Positions 38,519 through 50,951 of a stretch of 64,000 nucleotides of DNA are shown one piece after another (the first letter of the stretch is position 1; each line of letters starts with the position of its first letter). The notes beneath the pieces were generated by a model. The model was given only the letters and a program-made list of their open reading frames with translations, was not told where the DNA came from and did not search any database. The position numbers were made by a program, and so were the translations under genes. Origin of the DNA: Lentzea alba (lineage in GTDB: Bacteria > Actinomycetota > Actinomycetes > Mycobacteriales > Pseudonocardiaceae); assembly GCF_011067745.1 (NCBI RefSeq), contig NZ_JAAMPJ010000003.1:186001-250000 (forward strand), written 5' to 3'.

Positions 38519-39724
38519 TTACAGGCCGATGGCCTTGGCGATCTGGGCGGGCTTGAGGACGCGGAGGATGGCCTCGTAGAGGTAGTAGTCGCCGTAGGGG
38601 AGGGAGACCTCCACGCCGTCTTCGGAGGGGCGGTTGCGGGTGCCTCGGGCCATGATCGCCTCGGCGCGGGTGGAGTTCGTGGTGAGGCAGGTGCGGATCA
38701 GGCCGTCCAGGATTTTCAGGGCGCGGTCGCGGTAGCGGTCGCTGCCGGTCGCCTTGGCCAGGTCGAGCAGGCCGCACGCCATGATCGCGCCCGCCGAGGA
38801 GTCCTTGACGTCGTTGGCGCCCAACGGCGAGCGGTAGTCCCACACCGGCACGTGGTCCGGCGTCAGAGCGCCCAGCGCGAAGTCGGCCATCCTGCGGGCG
38901 GTGTCGCGGAACTCGCGCAGGCCTGTGCGGCGGTACATCGTCGTGAAGCCGTAGATGCCCCACGCCTGGCCGCGCGCCCAGCACGACGTCGGGCTGTAGC
39001 CCTGCACGGTGTTCGGGCCGATCGCCGCGCCGGTGTCCGGGTTGAAGTCGAACACGTGCGGGGTCGAGCCGTCCGCGCGCAGGAAGTGCGTCTGAGTGGT
39101 TCTGGCGTGCGCGATCGCGATGTCGATGAACTTGCGGTCGCCGGTCTGCTCGGTGGCGAACGCGAGCAGGTCCAGGTTCATCATCGTGTCGATGATGACC
39201 CGGCCCGCGTTGCCCGGCGTGCCGAGCCTGCCCCACGCGCGGATGAACCTGCCCGTGGCGTTCCAGCGCTGGATCAGCGTGTTCGCGGCGTCGACCGCGC
39301 CGTCCCGCCACAACGGGTCACCGGTGAGTCGGTACGCGGTGACCCAGGACGGGTAGAAGAGGAACCCCAGGTCGTGGTCGCGGGGCTCCAGCCGGCGCGG
39401 TGCCAGCCGGTTGTTCGCGGCCTCGGCCAGCGCGCGGAGCTGGGCGTCGCCGCTGTCGAGGTGCGCGAGCCACAGCGTGCCCGGCCAGAAACCGCCGATC
39501 CAGCCGCCGTCGGCGACGTAGGTCCACTTCTCGAACCGGGTGATCTCCGGGAACGACGTGATGCCCGGTGCGACCGCCTTCAACTTGGTGAGGCCGTAGT
39601 CGAGTGCGCCGCGGAGCTTGGCGGGGGAGGCGGCAGCCTCTCCCGCGCCGAGCACGACACCGCCTCCGGTGAGCAGGGGAGTGGCCGCGGCAGACGCCAG
39701 AAGGGTGCGTCGAGACAGATTCAC
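38519..39724 (-). CDS. Tat-exported glycoside hydrolase family 88 (unsaturated uronyl hydrolase)
   Basis: 401 residues from GTG 39724. The N-terminus MNLSRRTLLASAAATPLLTG is a twin-arginine signal. The (alpha/alpha)6 fold landmarks WTYVADGGWIGGFWPG, WARGQAWGIYGF and the Asp in IIDTMMNLDLLAFA fit GH88. Such enzymes hydrate the 4,5-unsaturated uronyl ends made by polysaccharide lyases and release the sugar. An alginate-lyase-like protein is encoded 15 kb away (54930), so the pair could act in one uronate-glycan pathway, though they are not co-transcribed. Confidence 0.88.
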   Translation of the reverse strand: MNLSRRTLLASAAATPLLTGGGVVLGAGEAAASPAKLRGALDYGLTKLKAVAPGITSFPEITRFEKWTYVADGGWIGGFWPGTLWLAHLDSGDAQLRALAEAANNRLAPRRLEPRDHDLGFLFYPSWVTAYRLTGDPLWRDGAVDAANTLIQRWNATGRFIRAWGRLGTPGNAGRVIIDTMMNLDLLAFATEQTGDRKFIDIAIAHARTTQTHFLRADGSTPHVFDFNPDTGAAIGPNTVQGYSPTSCWARGQAWGIYGFTTMYRRTGLREFRDTARRMADFALGALTPDHVPVWDYRSPLGANDVKDSSAGAIMACGLLDLAKATGSDRYRDRALKILDGLIRTCLTTNSTRAEAIMARGTRNRPSEDGVEVSLPYGDYYLYEAILRVLKPAQIAKAIGL

Positions 39725-39831
39725 GAGACCGTCCAGTCCCTTTCATGTCCTTGCGCCCGGCGACACCCTGCCAGATCCGATCAAGCCGTGTAAAGAGAAG
39801 CAGAAATCGATTCTTCGCCTTGTGCCGGCGG

Positions 39832-39864
39832 AAAAACGAATTGTTCACAAGGGTGAACAATTCG
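39832..39864 (-). terminator. Intrinsic terminator of the acetyltransferase gene
   Basis: A perfect 12-bp inverted repeat (39837-39848 / 39853-39864, loop AAGG) followed on the - strand by GTTTTT. It lies just past the stop at 39869 and is a clear rho-independent signal. Confidence 0.85.
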
Positions 39865-39868
39865 ATGC

Positions 39869-40855
39869 TCAGGCGCGAATCAGGACGGCGTCGAGATGGC
39901 GCGGGCTCAGGCCGTACCGCCGTTTGAAGTCGGCGTTTCCCCTGCCGCCTTCGAGCGTCGTCCTGCCCAGCCGGATCGCGAGCTTGACCGACTCGGCGAA
40001 CAGCACGCCGTACGGGCTGTAGCGGCCGTCGACCGCGTAGTCGACGCCGCACGTCCAGGTGTGGAACCGGGTGGCGTCGGCGAGACAGACACCGGCGGCG
40101 ACGAGCTTGCCGTGCTGGCGGACCTCGATCACGTGCGCGAGGTCGCCGAGCGCCGTGACGAACCTGGAGAAGGTGACGCCGGGGTAGAAGCCGGTGTTGT
40201 CGAAGCGGCTCGCCGTCTTGGTGCACAGCAGGGCGATCTCGTCGAGGGCAGCGTGCTCGACGGAGAGGATCTCGATCGCGACGCCCGCCTCCCGCGATCT
40301 TCGCTCGTTGCGCCGCAGGTTCGCTCTGGCGCGGATGCCGAGCCTGGCCAGGTAGTTCTCGTAGCTGCCCAGATCGGTGGTCCACCGGTCGGTCAGGTGG
40401 CGGGCGGGCAGACCGGCCGCCCTCAGATCGCGCGACAACGCGCCGCCGCGCTGGACGTTCACGAACCCGTACCAGCGCGCGTCCAGGATCGACGCCGCCT
40501 GGCTCATGGCGTCCAGCAGCACGGGCAGGACCTCGGCGGTGGCCGGCACGTGCGCGTCGTCGCAGTGCCAGGTGTGACTCAGCAGCACGGGCCCACCGCG
40601 TGCCTCCGGGTACGCCTCGTGCAGGCGGCGCAGCGGGTTCGCCGCCGACTGGAGGTAGACGGGCAGCACACCGACCAGCTTCTCGCCGTCGCGCACCAGG
40701 AAACACCCGGAGTAGTCCGCATTGGTCAGCGGCGCCAGTTCGTAGGCGCTGATGTACGCGTGCTCGTAGAACACCGGCGCTCCGCTCGCGTGGACCACCG
40801 AATCCCAATCGGCAGCATCGATTTCCCTTATGGAGCTCGAAAATTCCACGCGCAC
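39869..40855 (-). CDS. GNAT-family (BioF2/FemAB-like) acyltransferase
   Basis: 328 residues from GTG 40855, five bases after the upstream stop, so probably translationally coupled. Two tandem GNAT folds are implied: N-terminal part with DYSGCFLVRDGEKLVGVLPV, then YLARLGIRARANLRRNERRS, VAAGVCLADATRFHTWTCGV and the C-terminal EGGRGNADFKRRYGLSPR block. These are typical of BioF2-like/FemAB-related proteins, some of which transfer aminoacyl or acyl groups to cell-wall or polysaccharide acceptors. No signal peptide; cytosolic. Substrate unknown. Confidence 0.82.
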   Translation of the reverse strand: MRVEFSSSIREIDAADWDSVVHASGAPVFYEHAYISAYELAPLTNADYSGCFLVRDGEKLVGVLPVYLQSAANPLRRLHEAYPEARGGPVLLSHTWHCDDAHVPATAEVLPVLLDAMSQAASILDARWYGFVNVQRGGALSRDLRAAGLPARHLTDRWTTDLGSYENYLARLGIRARANLRRNERRSREAGVAIEILSVEHAALDEIALLCTKTASRFDNTGFYPGVTFSRFVTALGDLAHVIEVRQHGKLVAAGVCLADATRFHTWTCGVDYAVDGRYSPYGVLFAESVKLAIRLGRTTLEGGRGNADFKRRYGLSPRHLDAVLIRA

Positions 40856-40859
40856 GCAC

Positions 40860-41843
40860 TTACTGTACGGCCTGCCAGACCGCGTAGGGGACGTCGATCT
40901 CGTCGCGGCTCAGGCCGCCGTGCTCGAACTTCACGGACGGGTCTGGGATCGGGAACCCCGGCGACGCCGCGACCGCGACGACGGGACCGGCCTCCGGCTG
41001 CGGCAGACCGAGGTCGGTCGCGTGGTGCACGGTGGCCGTCGAGCCCAGAGTCGTTGCCACGCGGTCGAAAACGGCTTCCAGGCGGTCGGCTTTCGGGTAG
41101 AGCCAGCGGGTCCTGCCCGCGCCGCCCGACGGGATCACGCACTCCTCGCGGACGATCGCGTCCCACGCCTCGACGAGGTCCGGATCGGGATCGACGGCGA
41201 CCTGGCCGTGGTCCGAATGCGCGACGACCGTCCAACCCTGTGCGGCCCAACGGGAAGCGTGCGCGTCGAGGCGCAGCATGGCCTCGTGCACCGACTCGTC
41301 GTACCCGTGGCGGTGCACGTGGTCGTCGATGTTGACGTACGTCCAGAGGAACCGGGCCTGGTCCACGGCCTTGTCGAGGTCGGCCACGACATTGGCGACG
41401 AGCAATGGCGGATCCTCCGCCTGAGCGGCGAGTTTGTGCCGCAACGGCGCGGGTATCCGGGTGCAACCTCGCAGCAGGGCGTGGGCCCACGTTCCCTCGA
41501 GGAGGTCGAGTTCTCGGGCCAGAACGGTGGCGCCGTGCCGTTCCAGGACGGTCGGCAGGTCCGGGATCGCGGGCGTGCCGTTGATCGCGTGCACGAGCCC
41601 GGATCCGTTGCGGTACACCGTTCCCGGCACGCGGTGGACGTCGGCCGGGACACCGGTCAGCGCGGTCAGCCAGGCCGTCGCGGACGTGGTCGGCACCGTG
41701 GAGGAAAGAGTGGAGATGGAGGCGGACAGCCACGACTGTTTGGCGACGTCCGAGGAGAGGCCGTCCACTGCCAGGACGATCACGCCGCGCTTCGCCGTGC
41801 CGAGGGCGTGTTCGAGCCGGGAAGGAATCTCCGCCAGTGACAT
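40860..41843 (-). CDS. Alkaline-phosphatase-superfamily phosphodiesterase/pyrophosphatase
   Basis: 327 residues from ATG 41843; TACAGT (41855-41850) ends six bases before it and there is no Shine-Dalgarno, so it is probably leaderless. VLAVDGLSSD provides the first metal-binding Asp, TTSATAWLTALTG the nucleophile Thr region, WTYVNIDDHVHRHG and VVAHSDHGQ the other metal ligands. The family hydrolyses phosphodiesters or nucleotide pyrophosphates. No signal peptide or membrane segment, so it acts in the cytosol. It precedes the acyltransferase gene in one operon. Confidence 0.85.
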   Translation of the reverse strand: MSLAEIPSRLEHALGTAKRGVIVLAVDGLSSDVAKQSWLSASISTLSSTVPTTSATAWLTALTGVPADVHRVPGTVYRNGSGLVHAINGTPAIPDLPTVLERHGATVLARELDLLEGTWAHALLRGCTRIPAPLRHKLAAQAEDPPLLVANVVADLDKAVDQARFLWTYVNIDDHVHRHGYDESVHEAMLRLDAHASRWAAQGWTVVAHSDHGQVAVDPDPDLVEAWDAIVREECVIPSGGAGRTRWLYPKADRLEAVFDRVATTLGSTATVHHATDLGLPQPEAGPVVAVAASPGFPIPDPSVKFEHGGLSRDEIDVPYAVWQAVQ

Positions 41844-41952
41844 CGGGCGACTGTAACGCATCTCATCCGGCCAAGATTGCCTGTTCGGGGGCTAAGTTCC
41901 GCAGAATGTGTGCCGATGGGGTAAAGAAGACTTGAGAGAAGGAAGGTGGCGG

Positions 41953-42843
41953 ATGTCGGTCGGGGTTCTGGACGTCGGGTGCTTCAGCGCACACCTGGTG
42001 GTCGTGGAACGAGACCTGATGCGTCCGCTGGTGTCCCACAAGGTCCGGCTGCGGCTCGACCGGGAACTCGACTCCGACGGGGTCATGAGCCGTGACGGCA
42101 TCGAGTCGGTGTGCGCCGCCGTGCTGGCCGCGCGCAAGAAGGCCGGCGACGTCCCCTTCCTGCCCTTCGCCACGTCCTCCGTCCGCGACTGCGCGAACGC
42201 CGACGAGGTCATGCGCAAGGTCGACAGACGCACCGGCGTCGAGCTGAAGGTGTTGTCGGGCAAGGAAGAAGCTCGTCTCTCGTACACCGCGGCACGGCAC
42301 TGGTTCGGCTGGAGCGCCGGGCGGATGGTCGTGCTGGACGTCGGTGGTGGCACCGTGGAACTGGCGGCCGGATCCGGGGCCGAGCCGGAGCTCGCGGTGT
42401 CGTTGCCTTTGGGGGCAAGGACTCTGACCCGAGCCGGGCTGACCGTGCAGGACATGCGGTCCGAGGTCCAGGACCGGCTGGCCGAGGTCTTCCCGGCCGA
42501 TGAGAGCGCTCGCGCCATCGGCTGTTCCAAGGTGTTCGAGCAGCTGGCCCGGCTCGCCGGAGCGCGCACCGGCCCGTACGCGACGCGGCAGTTGCGGCTC
42601 AAGGACCTGGAGAAGTGGATCCCGCGGCTGGCGAAGCTGTCGGTGCGCGAACGCGCTGCCCTGCCGGGGATCTCCCGCCACCGGGCCCAGCAGTCGCTGG
42701 CGGGCGCGGTGGTCGCGGAGGGGTTGATGAAGGTGGCGGGTCACGAGGTCGTGGACATCTCGCCCTGGTCCACCAAAGAAGGCCTGTTGCTGGATCTCGT
42801 GGAACGGTCGCGCGTCCGGCGTTCGGCGGCCCTGTCGGCCTAG
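41953..42843 (+). CDS. Ppx/GppA-family phosphatase
   Basis: 296 residues from ATG 41953 (GAAGGTGGCGG upstream). The actin-like fold shows VGVLDVGCFSAHLVVVERD (phosphate loop), ATSSVRDCANADEV, VLSGKEEARLSYTAARHW and VVLDVGGGTVELAAGSG. Ppx/GppA proteins release phosphate from polyphosphate ends or from pppGpp. The length is that of the short actinobacterial form without the C-terminal HD domain. It borders the partner-switching genes, but the next gene is convergent. Confidence 0.88.
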   Translation: MSVGVLDVGCFSAHLVVVERDLMRPLVSHKVRLRLDRELDSDGVMSRDGIESVCAAVLAARKKAGDVPFLPFATSSVRDCANADEVMRKVDRRTGVELKVLSGKEEARLSYTAARHWFGWSAGRMVVLDVGGGTVELAAGSGAEPELAVSLPLGARTLTRAGLTVQDMRSEVQDRLAEVFPADESARAIGCSKVFEQLARLAGARTGPYATRQLRLKDLEKWIPRLAKLSVRERAALPGISRHRAQQSLAGAVVAEGLMKVAGHEVVDISPWSTKEGLLLDLVERSRVRRSAALSA

Positions 42844-42850
42844 CGCCGGC

Positions 42851-43201
42851 CTAGCAGCCGCTCAGCGCCGTCACCGCGTCGTCCACGTCGGTGAACAACA
42901 GCAGCAGCTGGTCGACGGCCGTCATCTCCAGGGGGCGCAACACGATTCTGCTGTCGCTGACGACGCCGAACTTGATGCCGAGCTCGTCGGCCTGGACCTG
43001 CGTCTCCACGAGCGCGCGGATTCCCTCCGACCCGAAGAAACGCACTTCCCGCAGGTCGACGACCAGGGCGGGCGGCTTGCGGTCCAGCAGCTCGGCGAGC
43101 CTGCTGGTGACCGGTGCGGAGGACATCATGTCGATCTCGCCGGTGAGAGCGACGATCGGGATGGACTGGACGTAGGTGGTCTTGTGTCGAAGTTGGTTCA
43201 T
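42851..43201 (-). CDS. STAS-domain anti-sigma factor antagonist
   Basis: 116 residues from ATG 43201 (GGAGTCC upstream). IVALTGEIDMMSSAPVTSRL, ALVVDLREVRFFGSEGIRAL and the C-terminal LEMTAVDQLLLLFTDVDDAV fit the STAS fold. The Ser in FFGSEGIR stands at the site phosphorylated by RsbW-type kinases. It should bind the kinase or anti-sigma factor when unphosphorylated and release the sigma factor. Family partners (kinase at 43635, second STAS at 44147, PP2C at 48747) are within 7 kb. Confidence 0.87.
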   Translation of the reverse strand: MNQLRHKTTYVQSIPIVALTGEIDMMSSAPVTSRLAELLDRKPPALVVDLREVRFFGSEGIRALVETQVQADELGIKFGVVSDSRIVLRPLEMTAVDQLLLLFTDVDDAVTALSGC

Positions 43202-43327
43202 TTGGACTCCCGTCCGCACCGACCGTACGCGCCCGCGGGTGACGACCACAAGCTGAGACGGTTTTCTCCAGGCCACGGCGGGTACACGCCGAGTGACCGC
43301 ATATTCCCTGATAGACGAGGAGGAACC

Positions 43328-43561
43328 GTGTCGACCACGGAGACCGGTCACGTCACAGGAACGAGGGACAAGGACTACAACATCCTCTGGTTCACCGAGG
43401 CGTGCCTCGACAACGCGCTGCGCCTGGAGACCTACATCTCCGACGCCGAGCGCGACGGCGACCAGGAGCTGGCGGAGTTCTTCCGCAAGGCCCAGGGCGA
43501 GAGCCAGAAGGGTGCCGAGCAGGGCAAGCGCCTGCTCGCGTCGCGCCTCAGCAAGTCCTGA
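43328..43561 (+). CDS. Small helical protein in the partner-switching cluster
   Basis: 77 residues from GTG 43328 with GAGGAGG upstream. After a short polar start, ~60 residues form two acidic/basic helices (YNILWFTEACLDNALRLETY, then ERDGDQELAEFFRKAQGESQ) ending in a lysine-rich tail. No cysteine, signal or membrane segment. The layout resembles half of a ferritin-like bundle and may dimerise. I do not recognise it; position between STAS and kinase genes makes a link to that system plausible. Confidence 0.7.
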   Translation: MSTTETGHVTGTRDKDYNILWFTEACLDNALRLETYISDAERDGDQELAEFFRKAQGESQKGAEQGKRLLASRLSKS

Positions 43562-43583
43562 TCGAGCCAAGTCCTGATCGAGC
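43552..43583 (+). repeat. 16-bp tandem duplication across the stop codon of the 43328 gene
   Basis: CAAGTCCTGATCGAGC occurs at 43552-43567 and 43568-43583; the first copy holds the TGA stop (43559-43561). It has the same unit length as the tract after the lectin gene at 8595. Confidence 0.9.
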
Positions 43584-43634
43584 ACCGAACGCGGGCGGGG
43601 TGTTCTTTCCCGTCGCACCCCGCCACCGGTGTTC

Positions 43635-44030
43635 TCAGGCCTCCAGCTCGGCCCACACGACCTTCCCGCGTGCGCCCGGTGTCGTCCCCCAGCGCGCGCT
43701 CAACGCCTGCACGAGCTGCATCCCGCGCCCCCGCGCGCTGTTGGGGTTCACCGGTCTGAGCTGGGGCTGCTTCGACGACTCGTCGTGCACCTCGACCAGC
43801 ATGCCGGCGGGCTTTCTGCTCACGCTGAGTGTGATCGGTCCCTCACCGTGGTCGATCCCGTTCGACACGAGCTCGGTCACGACGAGCTGCGCGTCATCGG
43901 TCAGATCCTCCGACAGGCCCCACGAGGCAGCGGCCTCGCGCACCACCTGACGTGCACGAGCGCACGACCCGCCCTCGGCGGTCAGGGTCACCCGCACCTC
44001 AGCCAGTGGGTCGTTCAGCACAAGGCGCAT
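43635..44030 (-). CDS. RsbW-like anti-sigma / serine-protein kinase ATPase
   Basis: 131 residues from ATG 44030. The GHKL fold is intact: N-box ELVSNGIDHGEGP with the Asn, G1 VEVHDESSKQ with Asp, and G2 RGRGMQLVQALSARWG. Stand-alone ATPases of this kind phosphorylate STAS proteins and bind sigma factors. It is convergent with the 77-residue gene and divergent from a STAS gene at 44147. No sigma gene is in the window, so its target must be encoded elsewhere. Confidence 0.9.
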   Translation of the reverse strand: MRLVLNDPLAEVRVTLTAEGGSCARARQVVREAAASWGLSEDLTDDAQLVVTELVSNGIDHGEGPITLSVSRKPAGMLVEVHDESSKQPQLRPVNPNSARGRGMQLVQALSARWGTTPGARGKVVWAELEA

Positions 44031-44146
44031 CGTCGCACATCCGGTGGGTCATCCGGATCTTTCAGCCCCCCGGTGGTCGCATGGTCGGACGCCGTGCTGC
44101 ACGATTTGGGTCGCACGAGTCGGGCGTGGCGGAAGGAACGGCGACG

Positions 44147-44466
44147 ATGGAGCTCAACGTCGGCAGCGAGGTCCAGCGGGGATGGCGAGTGCTCGCCGTC
44201 GCCGGTGAACTGGACATCGACACCGTCCCCGTGCTGGCCGCACGGTTCGATGCGGACGTCACCGGGACGCACGCCGTCCTGGACCTGTCCGGGCTGCAGT
44301 TCATGGACTCGACCGGGCTGGCGCTGGTGCTGGAGTGGCACCGCCGGCTGGCCGACGCCGGGGGCCAGCTGCGGATCGCCTCGGTGCAGGGGCCGGTCCG
44401 CCGGCTGTTCGAGCTGGCGGACGTGGCCGAGGTGCTGAGCCTGCACGAGACGGTGGACCAGGCGGT

Positions 44467-44494
<28 letters not shown>
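44147..44494 (+). CDS. STAS-domain anti-sigma factor antagonist (RsbV/BldG type)
   Basis: 115 residues from ATG 44147 (GGAAGG ten bases upstream). It shows VLAVAGELDIDTVPVLAARF and the classic AVLDLSGLQFMDSTGLALVL, in which the Ser of DSTG is the phosphorylation site, and VQGPVRRLFELADVAEVLSL. This is closer to canonical RsbV than the STAS gene at 42851. It is divergent from the kinase gene and overlaps the 3' end of the giant hybrid kinase by 28 bp. Confidence 0.92.
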
Positions 44495-48615
<4,121 letters not shown>

Positions 48616-48746
48616 TCCAAGCCTCCGTGCCTCGGTGGTCGCAGCCAAGCCTGCCACGTTAGGTTGGGAGCGAGGTAACTTGATGCCCCGATGCACGCCA
48701 ACTACCCGCGGGAGGCCGTGATGATCCGGCCACAGGACTCCGGCGG

Positions 48747-50132
48747 ATGAGCAGCGCCGTGGGGATCGACCTGGACGGCTGGCAACGCCTGGTGGACGGG
48801 CTGCGCGAAGCCGTCCTCGTCGTCGACCCCGCCGGAGTGGTGCGCGTGCGCAACGCCGCGGCCGCCGACCGATTCCCCCGCCTGCGCCTCGGCGGGCACT
48901 TCGACGTGCACGTCGCGGGACGTCAGCACGACCTCGGCGAGGGCTGGAGTGCCTGGTACTTCACGGACTCCGCGCTCGACCACGCCCATCTGCGGCTCGC
49001 CGGCGGGACTTCGCGCGAGACGACGCTGAAGACGATCGTGCAGCTCGCGGCGGAGTTGCTGGGCGAGCACTGCGTCGCCGTGGTGCCCGCGACCCGCGAT
49101 CGCCTGGAGTGGTGGCGTTGTGGCGGCGGCGAACCGACGGTGACGCGCTCACCACGCCGGGCGTCCACGCTGTCCGAAGTGCTGACCGGTACCTCCACGC
49201 TGACCAGGATCACCTCTTTGGGTGAAGGCAACTGGGGTGTGCCGGAGGACTTCGGTTGCGCGCTGGCCGTGCCGCTGGGCATCGGCGGCGCGCTGGTGGT
49301 GTTGCGCAAGGGCGACTTCGCGCCGAACGACGTCGAGCGCGTCCGGCTGTTCGGCAAGCACGCGGCGGTGGCGCTGGAGTCCGCGTCCCGGCTGACCGAG
49401 CAGCAGCGGACGATCGACGTGCTGCGCTCGGCGTTGCTGCCGTTGCCGTTGCCCGAGGTGCGTGGCGTGTCGATGGCGTCGGTGTTCATCCCGGCACACC
49501 AACGAGCGTTGGTCGGCGGCGACTTCTACGACGTGCACCCGCGCACGGACGGTTCGGCGACGTTCGCGCTGGGCGACGTCTGCGGCCACGGCCTGGAAGC
49601 CGCGGTCCACAGTGGACGTGTGCGGCAGTCGCTGCAGGCGCTGTCGCTGGTCGAGACGAACCCGGTGCGGCTGCTGCACCTGTTGAACACCTCGTTGCGC
49701 GCCACCGGTTCCAAGCTCTTCACCACGATCGTCGTCGGCGAGCTGGTGCCGCTCGCGGCCGGGGGAGCGCGGCTCTCGCTCGCGTCCGGCGGGCATCCCG
49801 CGCCGCTGATCCTGCGCGCCGACGGCACCGTCCAGGACGTGAGCGCGCCCGGTGCGATCGTCGGCATCCTGTCCGATGTCCGTTTCCACGGCGAGCAGGT
49901 GACGCTCGCGCCCGGCGACACGCTGGTGCTGTACTCCGACGGGTTCACCGAGGCCCGCGCGCACAACGACCGCACCGAACTGTTCGGCGAGCAGCGGCTG
50001 CGGGCCGTGCTGAAGGAGTGCAAGGGCCTGTCGGCGGAGGAGATCGCCCGGCGCTGCGAGGAAGCGGTGCTCAAGTGGCTCGATCGCGACGACCACGACG
50101 ACCTCGCCCTGCTGGCGGTCCAGGCGGTGTGA
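48747..50132 (+). CDS. GAF-PP2C (SpoIIE/RsbU-type) serine phosphatase
   Basis: 461 residues from ATG 48747. Residues ~1-60 resemble a short PAS start (GLREAVLVVDPAGVVRVRNA), ~80-225 a GAF domain, and ~235-461 the SpoIIE phosphatase: VGGDFYDVH (metal Asp), FALGDVCGHGLEAA, LASGGHPAPLI, LVLYSDGFTEAR and DDHDDLALLAV. RsbU-like enzymes dephosphorylate STAS antagonists, so this would reverse the kinase at 43635. It is divergent from the giant kinase (131-bp gap). Confidence 0.93.
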   Translation: MSSAVGIDLDGWQRLVDGLREAVLVVDPAGVVRVRNAAAADRFPRLRLGGHFDVHVAGRQHDLGEGWSAWYFTDSALDHAHLRLAGGTSRETTLKTIVQLAAELLGEHCVAVVPATRDRLEWWRCGGGEPTVTRSPRRASTLSEVLTGTSTLTRITSLGEGNWGVPEDFGCALAVPLGIGGALVVLRKGDFAPNDVERVRLFGKHAAVALESASRLTEQQRTIDVLRSALLPLPLPEVRGVSMASVFIPAHQRALVGGDFYDVHPRTDGSATFALGDVCGHGLEAAVHSGRVRQSLQALSLVETNPVRLLHLLNTSLRATGSKLFTTIVVGELVPLAAGGARLSLASGGHPAPLILRADGTVQDVSAPGAIVGILSDVRFHGEQVTLAPGDTLVLYSDGFTEARAHNDRTELFGEQRLRAVLKECKGLSAEEIARRCEEAVLKWLDRDDHDDLALLAVQAV

Positions 50133-50141
50133 GGCCGTGGT

Positions 50142-50750
50142 TCAGCGGACCCCGTGCGGCCGGAACTGGATGCTGATGCGCGGGCCCACGACCTTGGAGG
50201 TCTTGGGGATGGCGTGTTCCCAGGTGCGCTGGCAGGAGCCGCCCATCACCAGCAGGTCGCCGTGGCCCAGCGCGTACTTGTGGGTCTCGCCGCCGCCGCG
50301 CGGGCGCAACAGCAGAGCACGCGGCGTGCCGACGGACAGGATGGCGACCATCGTGTCCTCGGTCTGGCCGCGGCCGATGGTGTCGCCGTGCCACGCCACG
50401 CTGTCGCGGCCGTCGCGGTAGTAGCAGAGGCCGGCGGTGGTGAACGGTTCGCCGAGCTCCGGCAGGTAGTGCTCGGACAGGGCCGCGCGGGCGGTGGTCA
50501 GGACGTCGAACGGGAGTGCGCCGCCGTAGAAGCAGAGCAGGCGGGGGACGTCGACCACGGTGTCGTACATCTGGCGGCGTTCGGCTCGCCAGGGCACCTC
50601 GTCGACCAGCCGGTCGAACAACGCGTCGGCGCCCGAGAGCCAGCCCGGTTGCACGTCGATCCACGCGCAGTCGCTCAGCGGGGTGCGGCGCGGGGCGAGC
50701 GGGGCCAGGGCCGGCTCCGCCTCCAGGTCGAACAGCGATCCCTGGCGCAT
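50142..50750 (-). CDS. AlkB-family 2-oxoglutarate/Fe(II) dioxygenase
   Basis: 202 residues from ATG 50750; TATGCT (50762-50757) lies six bases upstream with no Shine-Dalgarno, so it is probably leaderless. MRQGSLFDL is the usual start of this family. Metal site WHGD (in SVAWHGDTIG) with the distal His in HKYALGHGDL, and 2-oxoglutarate Arg in RISIQFRPHG, are present. It should repair N-alkylated DNA or RNA bases by oxidative demethylation. A LexA box sits directly upstream (50764-50779), indicating SOS control. Confidence 0.9.
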   Translation of the reverse strand: MRQGSLFDLEAEPALAPLAPRRTPLSDCAWIDVQPGWLSGADALFDRLVDEVPWRAERRQMYDTVVDVPRLLCFYGGALPFDVLTTARAALSEHYLPELGEPFTTAGLCYYRDGRDSVAWHGDTIGRGQTEDTMVAILSVGTPRALLLRPRGGGETHKYALGHGDLLVMGGSCQRTWEHAIPKTSKVVGPRISIQFRPHGVR

Positions 50751-50763
50751 GGCCGCAGCATAA

Positions 50764-50779
50764 TCGAACATGTGTTCTA
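50764..50779 (-). promoter_or_regulatory. LexA (SOS) box before the AlkB gene
   Basis: TCGAAC-ATGT-GTTCTA matches the actinobacterial LexA consensus TCGAAC-N4-GTTCGA at 11 of 12 defined positions. Reading leftward it lies immediately upstream of the -10 TATGCT, so bound LexA would cover the promoter. Confidence 0.65.
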
Positions 50780-50816
50780 TGGCTAACGAACTGCGGGGTG
50801 CGCGGATGATCCCGGC

Positions 50817-50951
50817 ATGACTGGGGACGAGGAAGAACTGCAGGAGATCGTGCAGGTGCACGGGGTCGTCATGCAGTTCGACCGCGTCGGACCCGGCGTC
50901 GTGACTGAAGGCATCGTGGTGATGCCCCGCGAGGCCGAGGAAGAGGCCTAA
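50817..50951 (+). CDS. Small acidic protein, unrecognised
   Basis: 44 residues from ATG 50817 (MTGDEEELQEIVQVHGVVMQ), acidic at both ends. It has no Shine-Dalgarno; GATGAT lies six bases ahead, a possible leaderless -10. It is divergent from the AlkB gene around the LexA box and could share SOS control. The stop overlaps the convergent tetR stop by four bases. Real but unproven; chance cannot be excluded. Confidence 0.45.
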   Translation: MTGDEEELQEIVQVHGVVMQFDRVGPGVVTEGIVVMPREAEEEA

